NCBI GenBank assembly: GCA_963785255.1
Contig: CAWAUR010000003.1
Location: 310,001 to 374,000, forward strand
Reading direction: 5' to 3'
Source of the DNA: Bog-159 sp963785255
Lineage (GTDB): Bacteria > Acidobacteriota > Terriglobia > Bryobacterales > Bryobacteraceae
DNA: 64,000 nt
This document shows positions 8,203-16,482 of the stretch, one piece after another; positions within the stretch are counted from its first letter, which is position 1; each line of letters opens with the position of its first letter. Made by a program: the position numbers and the translations under genes. A model generated the notes under the pieces. That model made no database searches and was not told the DNA's origin. It saw only the letters and a list, made by a program, of their open reading frames with translations.

Positions 8203-8334
8203 ATGTAGGACAGGCCTCCTGGCCTGTCCCGCGACTATCTACATTCTGCGCGCCGCTGTGGAGCAGGCTCGTAGGCCCGCTCTTTGGCGAGCCCTCCCCC
8301 TTGGACAGGCCGGGAGGCCTGTCCTACATCCGCC
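8203..8334. repeat. repeat block: two family A palindromes around a family B-like fragment
   Basis: Family A copies at 8206-8229 and 8303-8326 (arms GGACAGGCC / GGCCTGTCC around 4-6 nt) flank GTGGAGCAGGCTCGTAGG, which resembles one arm of family B. The block separates the convergent SRPBCC and GH57 genes and could act as a bidirectional terminator. Confidence 0.7.
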
Positions 8335-10473
8335 CTATGCCGACCACTCGGCTTGCGCGGCCGCCGGCATTTCGATCCACCCCTGCTGCGGCACCGCGTC
8401 CATCGGCAATCCGCCTTGCCATAGCGAAAATTGAAACCGGACCGGCGTATCGTCCGAAACCCCCAGCGCGTCGAACGATAAGCGCGCCTCCAGCACATTC
8501 TTGAACGCAAACTCGACGGCCTTAGTCCCGTCCGCGCCTTTGCCCGCCAGCTTCAATTCCGTGACGTTGGCGCGGCCATAGTCGAAGCGGACCGCCACCT
8601 GGCTGGACGGAGCGCCGTCGCCCGCCGCGACATTTATGCGCGCTTCCATCTCCGAAATGGTCTGCTCGGAGCCGCGGTGAAAATCCACGCGCAGATAGAG
8701 ATTCGAGCCGTCGCTGCCGTAATACACCTCGCGCACCAGAAACTTCTTGCCGTGCATGGAGCCGGAGCGCTCGTCCACGCGATAGAGACCCGCGCCGAGC
8801 CACTCAAAGTAAGAAGTCACTTCGCCATCGATAGTGGGTTGAATCCGTCCGCTGGGTTGGATGTGCACGGCATTCACCGCCATGCGCAAAATGGGACGTG
8901 ATAGCTCCTCGGGCGGACTGAGATTCAGAAAACGATAGACGTTGGCTAAGTGGCTGCGGTAAAGCTGATCGAACTCCACGCGATTGCCGGAATCGTGTTC
9001 GGGGCCGTACCACCAGCACCAATCGCTGCCTTCGGCGATCAGCAGCTCTTCGTAGGCAAGTTTGCGGCGGCCGTCGGGCACCTGCGCCGCGGCCTGGTAG
9101 CTCTCGCGCGCGCGCAACAACTGGCTCCACGCCTGGTTATCCTCTTCCGCGCCGATCCAGACATCGAAGTTGGCGTTGATCCAAGAGCCCGGAAACACGT
9201 GCGTCAGCGGCTCGGGTTCCATCTTGGCGATGGCCTCGGCGACGGTGACGGCGGACATCTGCGCGTCGCCGGAAATCAGCCGGTAAAGATGGCGCAGGAA
9301 GGGACGGCCGTTGCGATCGTAATATTCCCAGGCGTTTTCGCCATCCAGAATGATGGGAACCAGCGCGTCGCGGCCGGCGGCCAGAATGCCGCGGCAGTTT
9401 TCGCGAATGCGATTCAGAAAATCGCGCGCGGCCTGGGCGGAGTCCATGCCGGAGTAGACGAAACCGATCAGGTCGCTGAGAAAATGATCGCGGAAGACCA
9501 CGCCGATCTGCCGCAGATTCTGCTCCCAGCGGTACGGGCGATAGATGGCGTCCACGCCGATGGAGCGGCCCAGCGTGCGGCCCAGGACTCCGCTGTCGCT
9601 GGCGGCCCAGCGGAATCCGGCGGCGGCCGCAATGCTGAAGGTTTCGTCGGAAACGGAGCCTTCCGACGGCCACAACCCGGCGGGGGCCACGCCGAATTCG
9701 TGTTCGACATAGTGGCGGGCCATCACCAACTGCTTTTCGGCGTCCCCCGGATAGCGAAACGGGGGAGGCAACGGGACGCCGGGATGCGATACAGAAGCGA
9801 TATTGGAATCGCACAGCAGCGGCAGGATGGGATGGTAATACGGCGTGGTGGAGATTTCGATTTGTCCCGATCCGGCCATTTCGCGATACATCGGAATCAC
9901 TTTGCCGACGATCTCGAGTTGCTTTTGCCCCACCAGGCGTTGATCGTCGAGCGTATAATCGGAGCCTTTGGCGAACAACTCCTGCACATCGGGGTCGTGG
10001 TCGCGGAACTCTTCGTCGAACCAGATGAGTTGCGAGACGACTTGCAGGTCGCGGAAATCCTGCGCGGAGAATCGCCGGCGCGCCGTCTCGATACTGGCTT
10101 GCGAATGGCGCGTTTCGAGCAGGCTGGAGTAACGCGGCAGGGCTTGCGTCATGCGCGACGGATGCGGTTGCAGGAACTGCTGCAGAAGAAAGACCTGGTC
10201 GGCCTCGGTGAGCGTCTCGGCGGGTTTAAGGGCTACGGCTAAGTAGGGATCGCGGGCTTCGCCGCGGGCGTATTCGTCGACCTGGACCATCATCGAAGGC
10301 ACCAGGTTGAAAGTCTGGCGGACGTTGGGAAATTCGCGCAGGATCTCGACCATGCCGTAGTAGTCTTTCAGGGCATGCAGGCGGGTCCAGGGAAGCTTGT
10401 ACTCTCCGGATGCCAGATCCTTGTAAAAGGGTTGGTGCATGTGCCAGAGGAAGGTGAGATAGATATGCGGCAT
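8335..10473 (-). CDS. glycoside hydrolase family 57 protein
   Basis: 712 residues. The N-terminal motif HMHQPFY (residues 11-17) is the GH57 family HQP signature. The likely nucleophile is Glu in GLWPSEGSVSDE and the likely acid/base region is ILDGENAWEYY. Residues from about 480 onward form a separate, beta-rich C-terminal domain, common in the COG1449 (alpha-amylase/alpha-mannosidase) branch. GH57 enzymes act on alpha-1,4/1,6 glucans or related sugars with retention; glycogen or trehalose metabolism is plausible but not shown. No signal peptide, so cytoplasmic. Confidence 0.9.
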   Translation of the reverse strand: MPHIYLTFLWHMHQPFYKDLASGEYKLPWTRLHALKDYYGMVEILREFPNVRQTFNLVPSMMVQVDEYARGEARDPYLAVALKPAETLTEADQVFLLQQFLQPHPSRMTQALPRYSSLLETRHSQASIETARRRFSAQDFRDLQVVSQLIWFDEEFRDHDPDVQELFAKGSDYTLDDQRLVGQKQLEIVGKVIPMYREMAGSGQIEISTTPYYHPILPLLCDSNIASVSHPGVPLPPPFRYPGDAEKQLVMARHYVEHEFGVAPAGLWPSEGSVSDETFSIAAAAGFRWAASDSGVLGRTLGRSIGVDAIYRPYRWEQNLRQIGVVFRDHFLSDLIGFVYSGMDSAQAARDFLNRIRENCRGILAAGRDALVPIILDGENAWEYYDRNGRPFLRHLYRLISGDAQMSAVTVAEAIAKMEPEPLTHVFPGSWINANFDVWIGAEEDNQAWSQLLRARESYQAAAQVPDGRRKLAYEELLIAEGSDWCWWYGPEHDSGNRVEFDQLYRSHLANVYRFLNLSPPEELSRPILRMAVNAVHIQPSGRIQPTIDGEVTSYFEWLGAGLYRVDERSGSMHGKKFLVREVYYGSDGSNLYLRVDFHRGSEQTISEMEARINVAAGDGAPSSQVAVRFDYGRANVTELKLAGKGADGTKAVEFAFKNVLEARLSFDALGVSDDTPVRFQFSLWQGGLPMDAVPQQGWIEMPAAAQAEWSA

Positions 10474-10504
10474 TGGATTCGTGCTCAGCGTGTGGCAAGC
10501 CTAA

Positions 10505-10534
10505 GGCAGACCACCACAAAACGATGGTCTTGCC
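10505..10534. repeat. family D palindrome between GH57 and the phosphoesterase
   Basis: GGCAGACCA pairs with TGGTCTTGCC with one bulged base. It lies upstream of GH57 and just after the stop codon of the phosphoesterase gene, so it may end that transcript. Confidence 0.5.
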
Positions 10535-10544
10535 CTACCTGTAG

Positions 10545-13001
10545 TCATCGGCCGAAGAAGCTGGTGGCGGGCGGCGGGGCATGCTTGCCTTTAATCGCCA
10601 GCCAGAGTATGTCGTTCAATTCGTCGGCGTCGGCGCGATCCTCCTGGCTGAAATCGAGGCGCGAAGATCGCGCGGCGGTCGGCGAGTGCATGGGATTGCG
10701 TTCATCGAGCGGCACGCGCGGCTTTTCCACCTCGTACGGCGCCGGATCGGCAGTGCTTTGAAACGCGGCGGACATGGGGCGCGCGGCGGCGTCGAACTGG
10801 GTCATGGGATGCAGGCCGAGAATCATCTCCATGGTGCGGAGCATGGAGGCCGTGTTATACATCGAACTGTCGACGGCGTGGCGTTTCACATACGGCGAAA
10901 TTACAAACGCCGGCGAACGGTGTGAATCCACGTGATCGGGGCCGTTTTGGGCATCGTCCTCGAGTACGAAAATGGCAGTGCTGGCCCAGAAGCGGCTCTT
11001 TGAAACGGCTTCCACGAGCCTTCCGAGCGCAAAGTCGTTATCGGCGACCATGGCGAGGGGGGTCAATTTGCCGCCTTGCGTGCCGCTGGTATGATCGTTT
11101 CCAAGACGCATAGTGATTAGTTGCGGCATGACGCCGGATTTCTCAAACTCCGCGAGGTCGGAGAGAAAAGCCTTAACCCGGTCTTGGTCGGAATAGTCCA
11201 GATCGAAATCGCGATAGCGGAGATTGGTCACGCTTTTCAGGACCGGGTCGCGGACCAGTGCGATCTGCGTGCCATCGGGAGCGGCTTGCGGGCGATTCTC
11301 GGACATATAGCCGTAGTTGCGCATGGAAATTCCGGCGCCGGCCGCGCTGGACCAGAGGTATCCGGCAGGCGGCACGTCGGTGGGTTCCTGCTCTTCGTAA
11401 TCGTAGTAGTCGCGGCGGTTGGCATAGCTGTTCTGCCACATCTTCTGGATGTAATCGATGCCGATCGCGGCGGTAGACCAGGAGTGGCCGTCGGCGCTTA
11501 CATCGCCATTCACGTAGAAGTTATCGAGCAGCACGAACTGGCGCGCGATCTTATGTTCATTGGGAGTTACTTTTTCGCCGAATAAGACGAGCGATGGATC
11601 GCCGTTGCCTTCCGGCATATCGCCAAGCACCTGGTCGTAGGAGCGATTCTCCTTGACAATGTAGATCACATGCTGGATGGGCGGAAACGGATTCGGAGTA
11701 AATAGCTTCTCTTCGCGATACGCCGAGTTATCGATGGCGGTCTTAGTGTAAGCTTCCAACTGGCGGTCGGTGAACCGGCCGATAAACGAGGCGGTACCAG
11801 TTTGAATGCGTGCGACGTATTGGACGATGTGGGGCTCGCCTTTATAGGCGAGTTCCGGCCGTCGCGCGGGATTGGGACCTTGCGGATTGGGATGCGAGCC
11901 GCCCCCGCGGCCATTGAGGACGACCAGCGTGCCATCCGGCAGCGTGCGCGCGGCGGTGGGATACCAACCCGTGGGAATAAATCCCTCGATGTGGCTATGT
12001 TCCTGCGAGATATCCGCCACGGCGACCACATTCGCGTCGGAACAGACCACATACAGGTGATTGCCCCTGGGGCTGAGGGCCAGTGCGCTGGGAGTCATGC
12101 CGGCGGGTTGGCGCGGCGACATGGCGGTGTTGATGGTTTCGATCAGCCGCAGTTGCTTATCTTCGGAGACGGCCAGGGTGTAGACGCTGTTGGTATTGGC
12201 CGCCGTGATGAACAGGCGTCCGACGTACCCCGGCACTCCATCTGCGGTTTCGCCCTTACCGCCCGCCCACACCATGTCGGTAGGATGCGGGCCGAGACGC
12301 ACGACCGCCAGTTGATTGCCGGAGTTAGTGTCGTAATGGCCCACCGATCCGTCCGTCCAGCTTGTCGCGAAGAAGGATTTGCCATCGGGATGGAAGAGAA
12401 TGCGATAGGGGCGGCGGCCGGTCTTCACGCGATCGATCACCATGCCGGATTGCGTGTTGATAACCACTAGCGAATCGTGATAGAGATCCGCGGCATAGAG
12501 CAGGTGGCCGTTGGGGGTGAGCGCCACATCGCCGATGAAGTCCGCATGCGTGCGCTTGTCGGGCGGGACCACGGTGAAGGTTCGGGCGAGTTCCAGGGCG
12601 CCGTTGGCGAACGTGAATTCGAAGACGGCCGCGCGCGATCCGCCGCCTACATAGACTCGGTCGCCCTTCGGAGTGAAGGTGAGTCCCAGCCAGCCATCGG
12701 CGATGCGCACGCGGCTGGTTTCGCGGGCGGTAGCCGTTTCAAGCACGCTGATGGAGGGCGGGTTATATCCGCCGTTGAGCACCAGGAGGTAACGGCCATC
12801 GGGCGAGAGCGCCGTGGACATGGGGAACGTATCCAGCGGGACCTGTTTGCCGGCGGGTTCCAGACGCCAGCCTGAGTTGAGCAGAAATCCGCCGCCGGGC
12901 AGGGGGCCGACCTGCTCGCGGGGCGCGGGCTGCGAGCAGAGGATTGCCGCAGCCAAGAGGAGTGCAATGCAAAGGTAAGAGCGCATCCTGTCTACGATCA
13001 T
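10545..13001 (-). CDS. secreted beta-propeller phosphoesterase (YncE-like repeats plus alkaline-phosphatase-superfamily domain)
   Basis: 818 residues. A signal peptide (MRSYLCIALLLAAAILC) suggests translation may really begin at the Met at 12986; a TATGAT box lies 10 nt before it. Residues about 50-390 contain repeated beta-propeller blades of the YncE/40-residue type (STALSPDGRYLLVLNGG, LTPNGHLLYAADL). Residues about 440-790 are a phosphoesterase domain opened by HVIYIVKENRSYDQVLGD, the motif of phospholipase C/acid phosphatase-type enzymes (PF04185). Substrate unknown; it is probably periplasmic or extracellular. A second phosphoesterase without a propeller is at 41143. Confidence 0.85.
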   Translation of the reverse strand: MIVDRMRSYLCIALLLAAAILCSQPAPREQVGPLPGGGFLLNSGWRLEPAGKQVPLDTFPMSTALSPDGRYLLVLNGGYNPPSISVLETATARETSRVRIADGWLGLTFTPKGDRVYVGGGSRAAVFEFTFANGALELARTFTVVPPDKRTHADFIGDVALTPNGHLLYAADLYHDSLVVINTQSGMVIDRVKTGRRPYRILFHPDGKSFFATSWTDGSVGHYDTNSGNQLAVVRLGPHPTDMVWAGGKGETADGVPGYVGRLFITAANTNSVYTLAVSEDKQLRLIETINTAMSPRQPAGMTPSALALSPRGNHLYVVCSDANVVAVADISQEHSHIEGFIPTGWYPTAARTLPDGTLVVLNGRGGGSHPNPQGPNPARRPELAYKGEPHIVQYVARIQTGTASFIGRFTDRQLEAYTKTAIDNSAYREEKLFTPNPFPPIQHVIYIVKENRSYDQVLGDMPEGNGDPSLVLFGEKVTPNEHKIARQFVLLDNFYVNGDVSADGHSWSTAAIGIDYIQKMWQNSYANRRDYYDYEEQEPTDVPPAGYLWSSAAGAGISMRNYGYMSENRPQAAPDGTQIALVRDPVLKSVTNLRYRDFDLDYSDQDRVKAFLSDLAEFEKSGVMPQLITMRLGNDHTSGTQGGKLTPLAMVADNDFALGRLVEAVSKSRFWASTAIFVLEDDAQNGPDHVDSHRSPAFVISPYVKRHAVDSSMYNTASMLRTMEMILGLHPMTQFDAAARPMSAAFQSTADPAPYEVEKPRVPLDERNPMHSPTAARSSRLDFSQEDRADADELNDILWLAIKGKHAPPPATSFFGR

Positions 13002-13113
13002 ACCTTGGGGGCTGGACTGCCGTGGGGGGAGTGGGGTGGGATGGCAAGAAAAAATCTACCGACCAAACCCAATTTCTTGTAATAGATTTTTTATCAACAA
13101 GTTAACACGAAGG

Positions 13114-13157
13114 GAGCGGGGCCGCTCAAAGTGCGCAAAACCGTAGCGGCCCCGCTC
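13114..13157 (-). terminator. 13-bp perfect hairpin downstream of the Gly/Tyr-rich gene
   Basis: Arms GAGCGGGGCCGCT and AGCGGCCCCGCTC around an 18-nt loop, 22 nt past the stop codon of the minus-strand gene. The stem is very stable but no T run follows, so the terminator call rests on position and stability only. The rest of 13002-13179 shows no gene. Confidence 0.5.
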
Positions 13158-13179
13158 TGAGTCAAGGAGGATACGACAA

Positions 13180-13698
13180 CTAACGGCCGAAATGGCTCCA
13201 ACCGCCGCCCACAGCCACACCGACACCGACCGCCGGTCCCGGGTAAACGTAAGACTGCGGATAGTAGGAATAGGGTTGTCCATATCCGTAGGGATAATCG
13301 TAGGGATCCGGGTTGGAATAATAGGGATACCCGTAGCCGTAGTATCCGGGCCAATATCCAAGGCCAAGACCCCAACCGCCCCACCCCCAACCGCCATAAC
13401 CCCAGCCGCCATAACCGCCCCAGCCGCCATAACCGTATCCGCGACCGTAGCCATATCCATATCCGCGGCCGTAGCCGCCGTAGCCGCGACCGTAGCCACC
13501 GTAGCCGCGGCCATAGCCACCATAGCCGCGGCCAGCGAAGCCACCGCCACCGCCGAAGTGACCGCCGCCTGCCATGGCGTGACCGCCGCCGCCAAACCCA
13601 CCTCCTCCGTGACCGCCGCCGCCGCCGCCATGGCCTTGCGCGGCAAAAGCCACACTACCCAACAGCAAGCATGCCAATAAAACGAAAGTTTTTCTCAT
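13180..13698 (-). CDS. secreted Gly/Tyr-rich repeat protein
   Basis: 172 residues. A clear signal peptide (MRKTFVLLACLLLGSVAFAAQ) precedes a His/Gly region (HGGGGGGHGGGGF) and then tandem GYGRGYG units (about residues 54-80), followed by WGGYGGWGYGGWG and a Tyr/Pro-rich end. Such compositions occur in bacterial surface, adhesive or biofilm proteins, but no function can be assigned. The start is supported by an AGGTGA Shine-Dalgarno 5 nt upstream. Divergent from the Pro/Gln-rich protein gene. Confidence 0.75.
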   Translation of the reverse strand: MRKTFVLLACLLLGSVAFAAQGHGGGGGGHGGGGFGGGGHAMAGGGHFGGGGGFAGRGYGGYGRGYGGYGRGYGGYGRGYGYGYGRGYGYGGWGGYGGWGYGGWGWGGWGLGLGYWPGYYGYGYPYYSNPDPYDYPYGYGQPYSYYPQSYVYPGPAVGVGVAVGGGWSHFGR

Positions 13699-13890
13699 AA
13701 GTCACCTACTAATCTGTCACCTGCTCTTTAGACTAACACCGAAGATAGATGGTTTCTAGTGGCTGAAATCAACCAGCGGCGGTGGTTTGCGGCCAAAAAC
13801 GACTCCGGTTTGCGCGCATGATTTCAGGCACTTAGCGGGATTGGCGAAACGGATGCATAGAACTTCCCGTCGTCATTATATGAGGCAACT
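13699..13890. other. shared upstream region of two divergent secreted-protein genes
   Basis: 192 bp holding the start regions of the Gly/Tyr-rich gene (minus) and the Pro/Gln-rich gene (plus). It is less GC-rich than the flanking genes. I found Shine-Dalgarno sequences at both ends (AGGTGA and TGAGGC) but no confident -35/-10 pair. Confidence 0.3.
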
Positions 13891-15252
13891 ATGAAGAGCA
13901 ATATCAGCATCACGCAGACCGCCGTTTGCTCCCTGGCACTCAGCTTAGTCATTGGATCGGGCGCTCTTTGGGCGCAAGACCAGGCGCCGGCTCCACCGCC
14001 CGCCGATCCGCAACAACAGGGCGCGCCAGCCAATGGCCAATGGCGCAAAGCCAGCGATCCGCCGCCCGCGCAGAGTCCCGCGCCAGCCGCCACATCGCCG
14101 GCCGATGGCCCGCCGGCGCAGAATCCCGCGCCCACGCCACCGCCTGTCGAGGGCACGCCGGCGCCCGACACGGCGCCCCGCGCCACCATGGACCCGAACT
14201 ACTCGCCAGGTGCGCCGGCCGCGCAGTATCCGGGCCAGCCGTATCCTAACCAACAGCAGTATCCAAGCCAGCCGTATCCGAATTATCCAAATCAACCGTA
14301 TCCGGGCCCGCAACCGTATCCGGTTCAGCAACCTTATCCGGGCCAGCAACCTTATCCGGGCCAGCAACCTTATCCGGGCCAGCAACCTTATCCGAATCAG
14401 CGGCCTTATCCGAATCAATACCCGAATCAGACCTATGGCCCGCCGCCGGCTGCCAGTTACAATCGCGGTCCCATTCCCCCGAAGCTTACGATTCAGCCCG
14501 GCACCTTTGTCAGCGTGCGTTTGAACCAGGGCTTGTCGTCGGATCGCAATCAAGTGGGAGATCCCTTTACGGCGACTCTGGCGGAGCCACTGGTGGTGGA
14601 TGGCGTGGTGTTGGCAAATCGCGGACAAACTGTAGGTGGAAAGGTCACGGAGGCTAAGAAAGCGGGCCGCGTGGAAGGTGTTTCGCGGCTGGCCGTTCAA
14701 TTAACGGATCTCACGCTGGCGGACGGACATCCGCTGCCCATCCAAACACAATTCATCGGCAAGAACGGTCCGACGTCCGTGGGCCGGGATGCTTTCGCGG
14801 TGGGGGCGACCACGGCAACGGGCGCAGCCATTGGCGCGGCTGTGGGTTGGGGAACCGGTGCGGCGATCGGCGCTGGCGCCGGCGCTTTAGCGGGCATCGT
14901 GGGAGTGTTGGTGACTCGCGGCCACCCGACCTATCTGTATCCGGAGCAAGCTCTGACGTTCCGCATTGAACAACCGCTCACTATCTCGACCGAGGCAGCT
15001 CCGCAGGCATTCCATTGGGTGACTCCGTACGATTTTCCGCCGTCGTTTGATGTACAAAACGGTCCGAGGCCGCCGAATGGAAATTATGGAGATTATGGCT
15101 CTCCGTATCCGTATGGGTATCCTTATGCTTACGCTTCCCCCTATTGGGGCTACCCATATTGGGGCCCGGGCCTCGGGCTTTACTGGGGTGGCCGGTGGGG
15201 CGGTTGGGGTGGCCGGTGGGGCGGCTGGGGGCGCGGGGGGCGCTGGCGCTAG
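13891..15252 (+). CDS. secreted Pro/Gln-rich protein with a TrbI-like beta domain and glycine zipper
   Basis: 453 residues. Signal peptide (about 1-29), then a disordered Ala/Pro/Gln region, then YPNQ/QPYPGQ repeats (about 110-190). Residues about 200-280 (FVSVRLNQGLSSDRNQVGDPF to DLTLADG) form a compact beta-rich domain resembling that of TrbI/VirB10-like proteins. A glycine-zipper stretch (about 307-340, GATTATGAAIGAAVG) could insert into or span a membrane. The C-terminus is Tyr/Gly/Trp-rich. It is probably an envelope protein; function unknown. A GAGG Shine-Dalgarno precedes the ATG. Confidence 0.75.
   Translation: MKSNISITQTAVCSLALSLVIGSGALWAQDQAPAPPPADPQQQGAPANGQWRKASDPPPAQSPAPAATSPADGPPAQNPAPTPPPVEGTPAPDTAPRATMDPNYSPGAPAAQYPGQPYPNQQQYPSQPYPNYPNQPYPGPQPYPVQQPYPGQQPYPGQQPYPGQQPYPNQRPYPNQYPNQTYGPPPAASYNRGPIPPKLTIQPGTFVSVRLNQGLSSDRNQVGDPFTATLAEPLVVDGVVLANRGQTVGGKVTEAKKAGRVEGVSRLAVQLTDLTLADGHPLPIQTQFIGKNGPTSVGRDAFAVGATTATGAAIGAAVGWGTGAAIGAGAGALAGIVGVLVTRGHPTYLYPEQALTFRIEQPLTISTEAAPQAFHWVTPYDFPPSFDVQNGPRPPNGNYGDYGSPYPYGYPYAYASPYWGYPYWGPGLGLYWGGRWGGWGGRWGGWGRGGRWR
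14326..14397 (+). repeat. four tandem 18-bp units coding QPYPGQ-like hexapeptides
   Basis: Three identical units CAGCAACCTTATCCGGGC and a fourth ending in AAT, all in frame. Near-identity at the DNA level suggests recent expansion by slippage. Confidence 0.85.
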
Positions 15253-15400
15253 GGCGGACCGCTCCCTCACGGTCGCGGCTCAGTAGCTTCGCGGCGCGGT
15301 AGCTTCGCGTCTTGTGAGCCGTGCGACTGTAGCTTCGCGTCTTCTGAGCCGCGCGCGTCAGCAAGCGGTCGCGTGAGTAAGATATTAACAGGAGGAAGAT
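15253..15400. repeat. family C repeat cluster between two secreted-protein genes
   Basis: Begins with GACCGCTCCCTCACGGTCGC (about 15257-15276) and continues as GGCTCAGTAGCTTCGCG, with two further degenerate AGCTTCGCGTCTTNTGAGCC units. It ends near an AAGCGGTCGCG fragment and is followed by the AGGAGG Shine-Dalgarno of the DUF3300 gene. Confidence 0.65.
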
Positions 15401-15407
15401 CCATTCC

Positions 15408-16409
15408 ATGTCGATGAAATCTCTTTTGAGTGCAGGTACGGTTAGCTGTATCTTGAGTGTTGCGATGCTGGCACAGCAGCCACCGCCTCCTCCACCGCAA
15501 CAGAACTACCCGCCTCCGCAGCAAGGGTATCCGGCGCAACAAGGATACCCGCAGCAACAGCAATATCCGCCGCAGAATTATCCGCCGCCGCAGCAAGGTT
15601 ATCCGCCGCCGCAACAAGGTTATCCGCCACAACAGGGTTACCCGCCGGCGCAAGGTTATCCGCAGCAGGCTGCGCCTCCCCTGGCGCCCCAACAGTTGGA
15701 CGACTTAGTCGGACGGATCGCGCTCTATCCCGATCCGCTATTAGCCCAGGTGATGACGGGCTCCACTTTCTGGAACGAAATTCCGGATGCGGCCGGCTGG
15801 GCGAATCAACACGCGTTTTTGCACGGCGATGAGCTCTCCAGGGCGATCTACGAAGATAACTTACAGTTCGACCCCAGCGTGCTGGCGCTGATCCCGTTTC
15901 CGGCCGTGCTGGATATGATGGCCAAAGATCCGGGTTGGACCCAAGCGCTCGGCAACGCGGTGCTGACCCAACGGGCCGATGTGATGGACGCGGTACAGCG
16001 CATGCGCCAACGCGCCATGGACGCCGGATATCTGGAAAGCAACGCGCAATACCGCGTGGCGGTGAACGGTCCCGGGGATATCGAGATCCTGCCGGTCAAT
16101 GCCGGCTTGGTGTACGTGCCTTACTACAATCCGGCGGTCGTTTTCGTGAGGCCGCGGCCGGGCTTTTTCGCAGGCGCCGGCATCACGTTTGGCCCAGGCA
16201 TCTTCGTGGGAGCTTTTGCGCCATTCGGCTGGGCGGGTCCCGGCTTCGGATGGCGGACGCACGACATCCTCATCGACCATCGGGCGTGGGGGCGGACGTG
16301 GGGGAATCGCGGCGTGTACGCGCATCCTTATGCGGTGCCGGTGCCGCGCCCGGCAGGTCCGCGCGTGGAGCGTCACGTACAGCGCCGCGTGGAAGATCGC
16401 CGGCGGTGA
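15408..16409 (+). CDS. DUF3300 domain protein with a Pro/Gln/Tyr repeat linker
   Basis: 333 residues with a signal peptide and a low-complexity linker of GYPPPQQ-like repeats (about 28-85). Residues about 90-245 are the DUF3300 domain: LVGRIALYPDPLLAQVM, DPGWTQALGNAVLTQRADVMDAVQRMR and LVYVPYYNPAVVF are its typical blocks. DUF3300 proteins are secreted and of unknown function. An AGGAGG sits 12 nt upstream of the ATG at 15408; the in-frame ATG at 15414 is an alternative. The neighbours share the same repeat-rich style, so the three proteins may act together at the cell surface (inference). Confidence 0.85.
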   Translation: MSMKSLLSAGTVSCILSVAMLAQQPPPPPPQQNYPPPQQGYPAQQGYPQQQQYPPQNYPPPQQGYPPPQQGYPPQQGYPPAQGYPQQAAPPLAPQQLDDLVGRIALYPDPLLAQVMTGSTFWNEIPDAAGWANQHAFLHGDELSRAIYEDNLQFDPSVLALIPFPAVLDMMAKDPGWTQALGNAVLTQRADVMDAVQRMRQRAMDAGYLESNAQYRVAVNGPGDIEILPVNAGLVYVPYYNPAVVFVRPRPGFFAGAGITFGPGIFVGAFAPFGWAGPGFGWRTHDILIDHRAWGRTWGNRGVYAHPYAVPVPRPAGPRVERHVQRRVEDRRR

Positions 16410-16414
16410 AGAGC

Positions 16415-16482
16415 GGGTGGTGGGTTGTAGGTGGTGGGTCGTGGTTGCGGGCCACCACCTTACTACCCACCACCCACCACCT
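16415..16482. terminator. G/T- and C/A-rich inverted repeat between convergent genes
   Basis: GGGTGGTGGGT (16415-16425) pairs with ACCCACCACCC (16465-16475), with a further internal GGTGGTGGG/CCACCACC match. It lies between the ends of DUF3300 (plus) and nadE (minus) and probably serves both. Confidence 0.5.

Noticed and set aside
8950..10242. 430-residue open frame antisense to GH57
   Set aside because: No family motif, no ribosome binding site; GH57 motifs on the other strand are clear.
14326..14397. Possible CRISPR-like tandem repeat
   Set aside because: Units are contiguous with no spacers, and they code a hexapeptide repeat in a real ORF. The dispersed palindromes also lack regular spacing.
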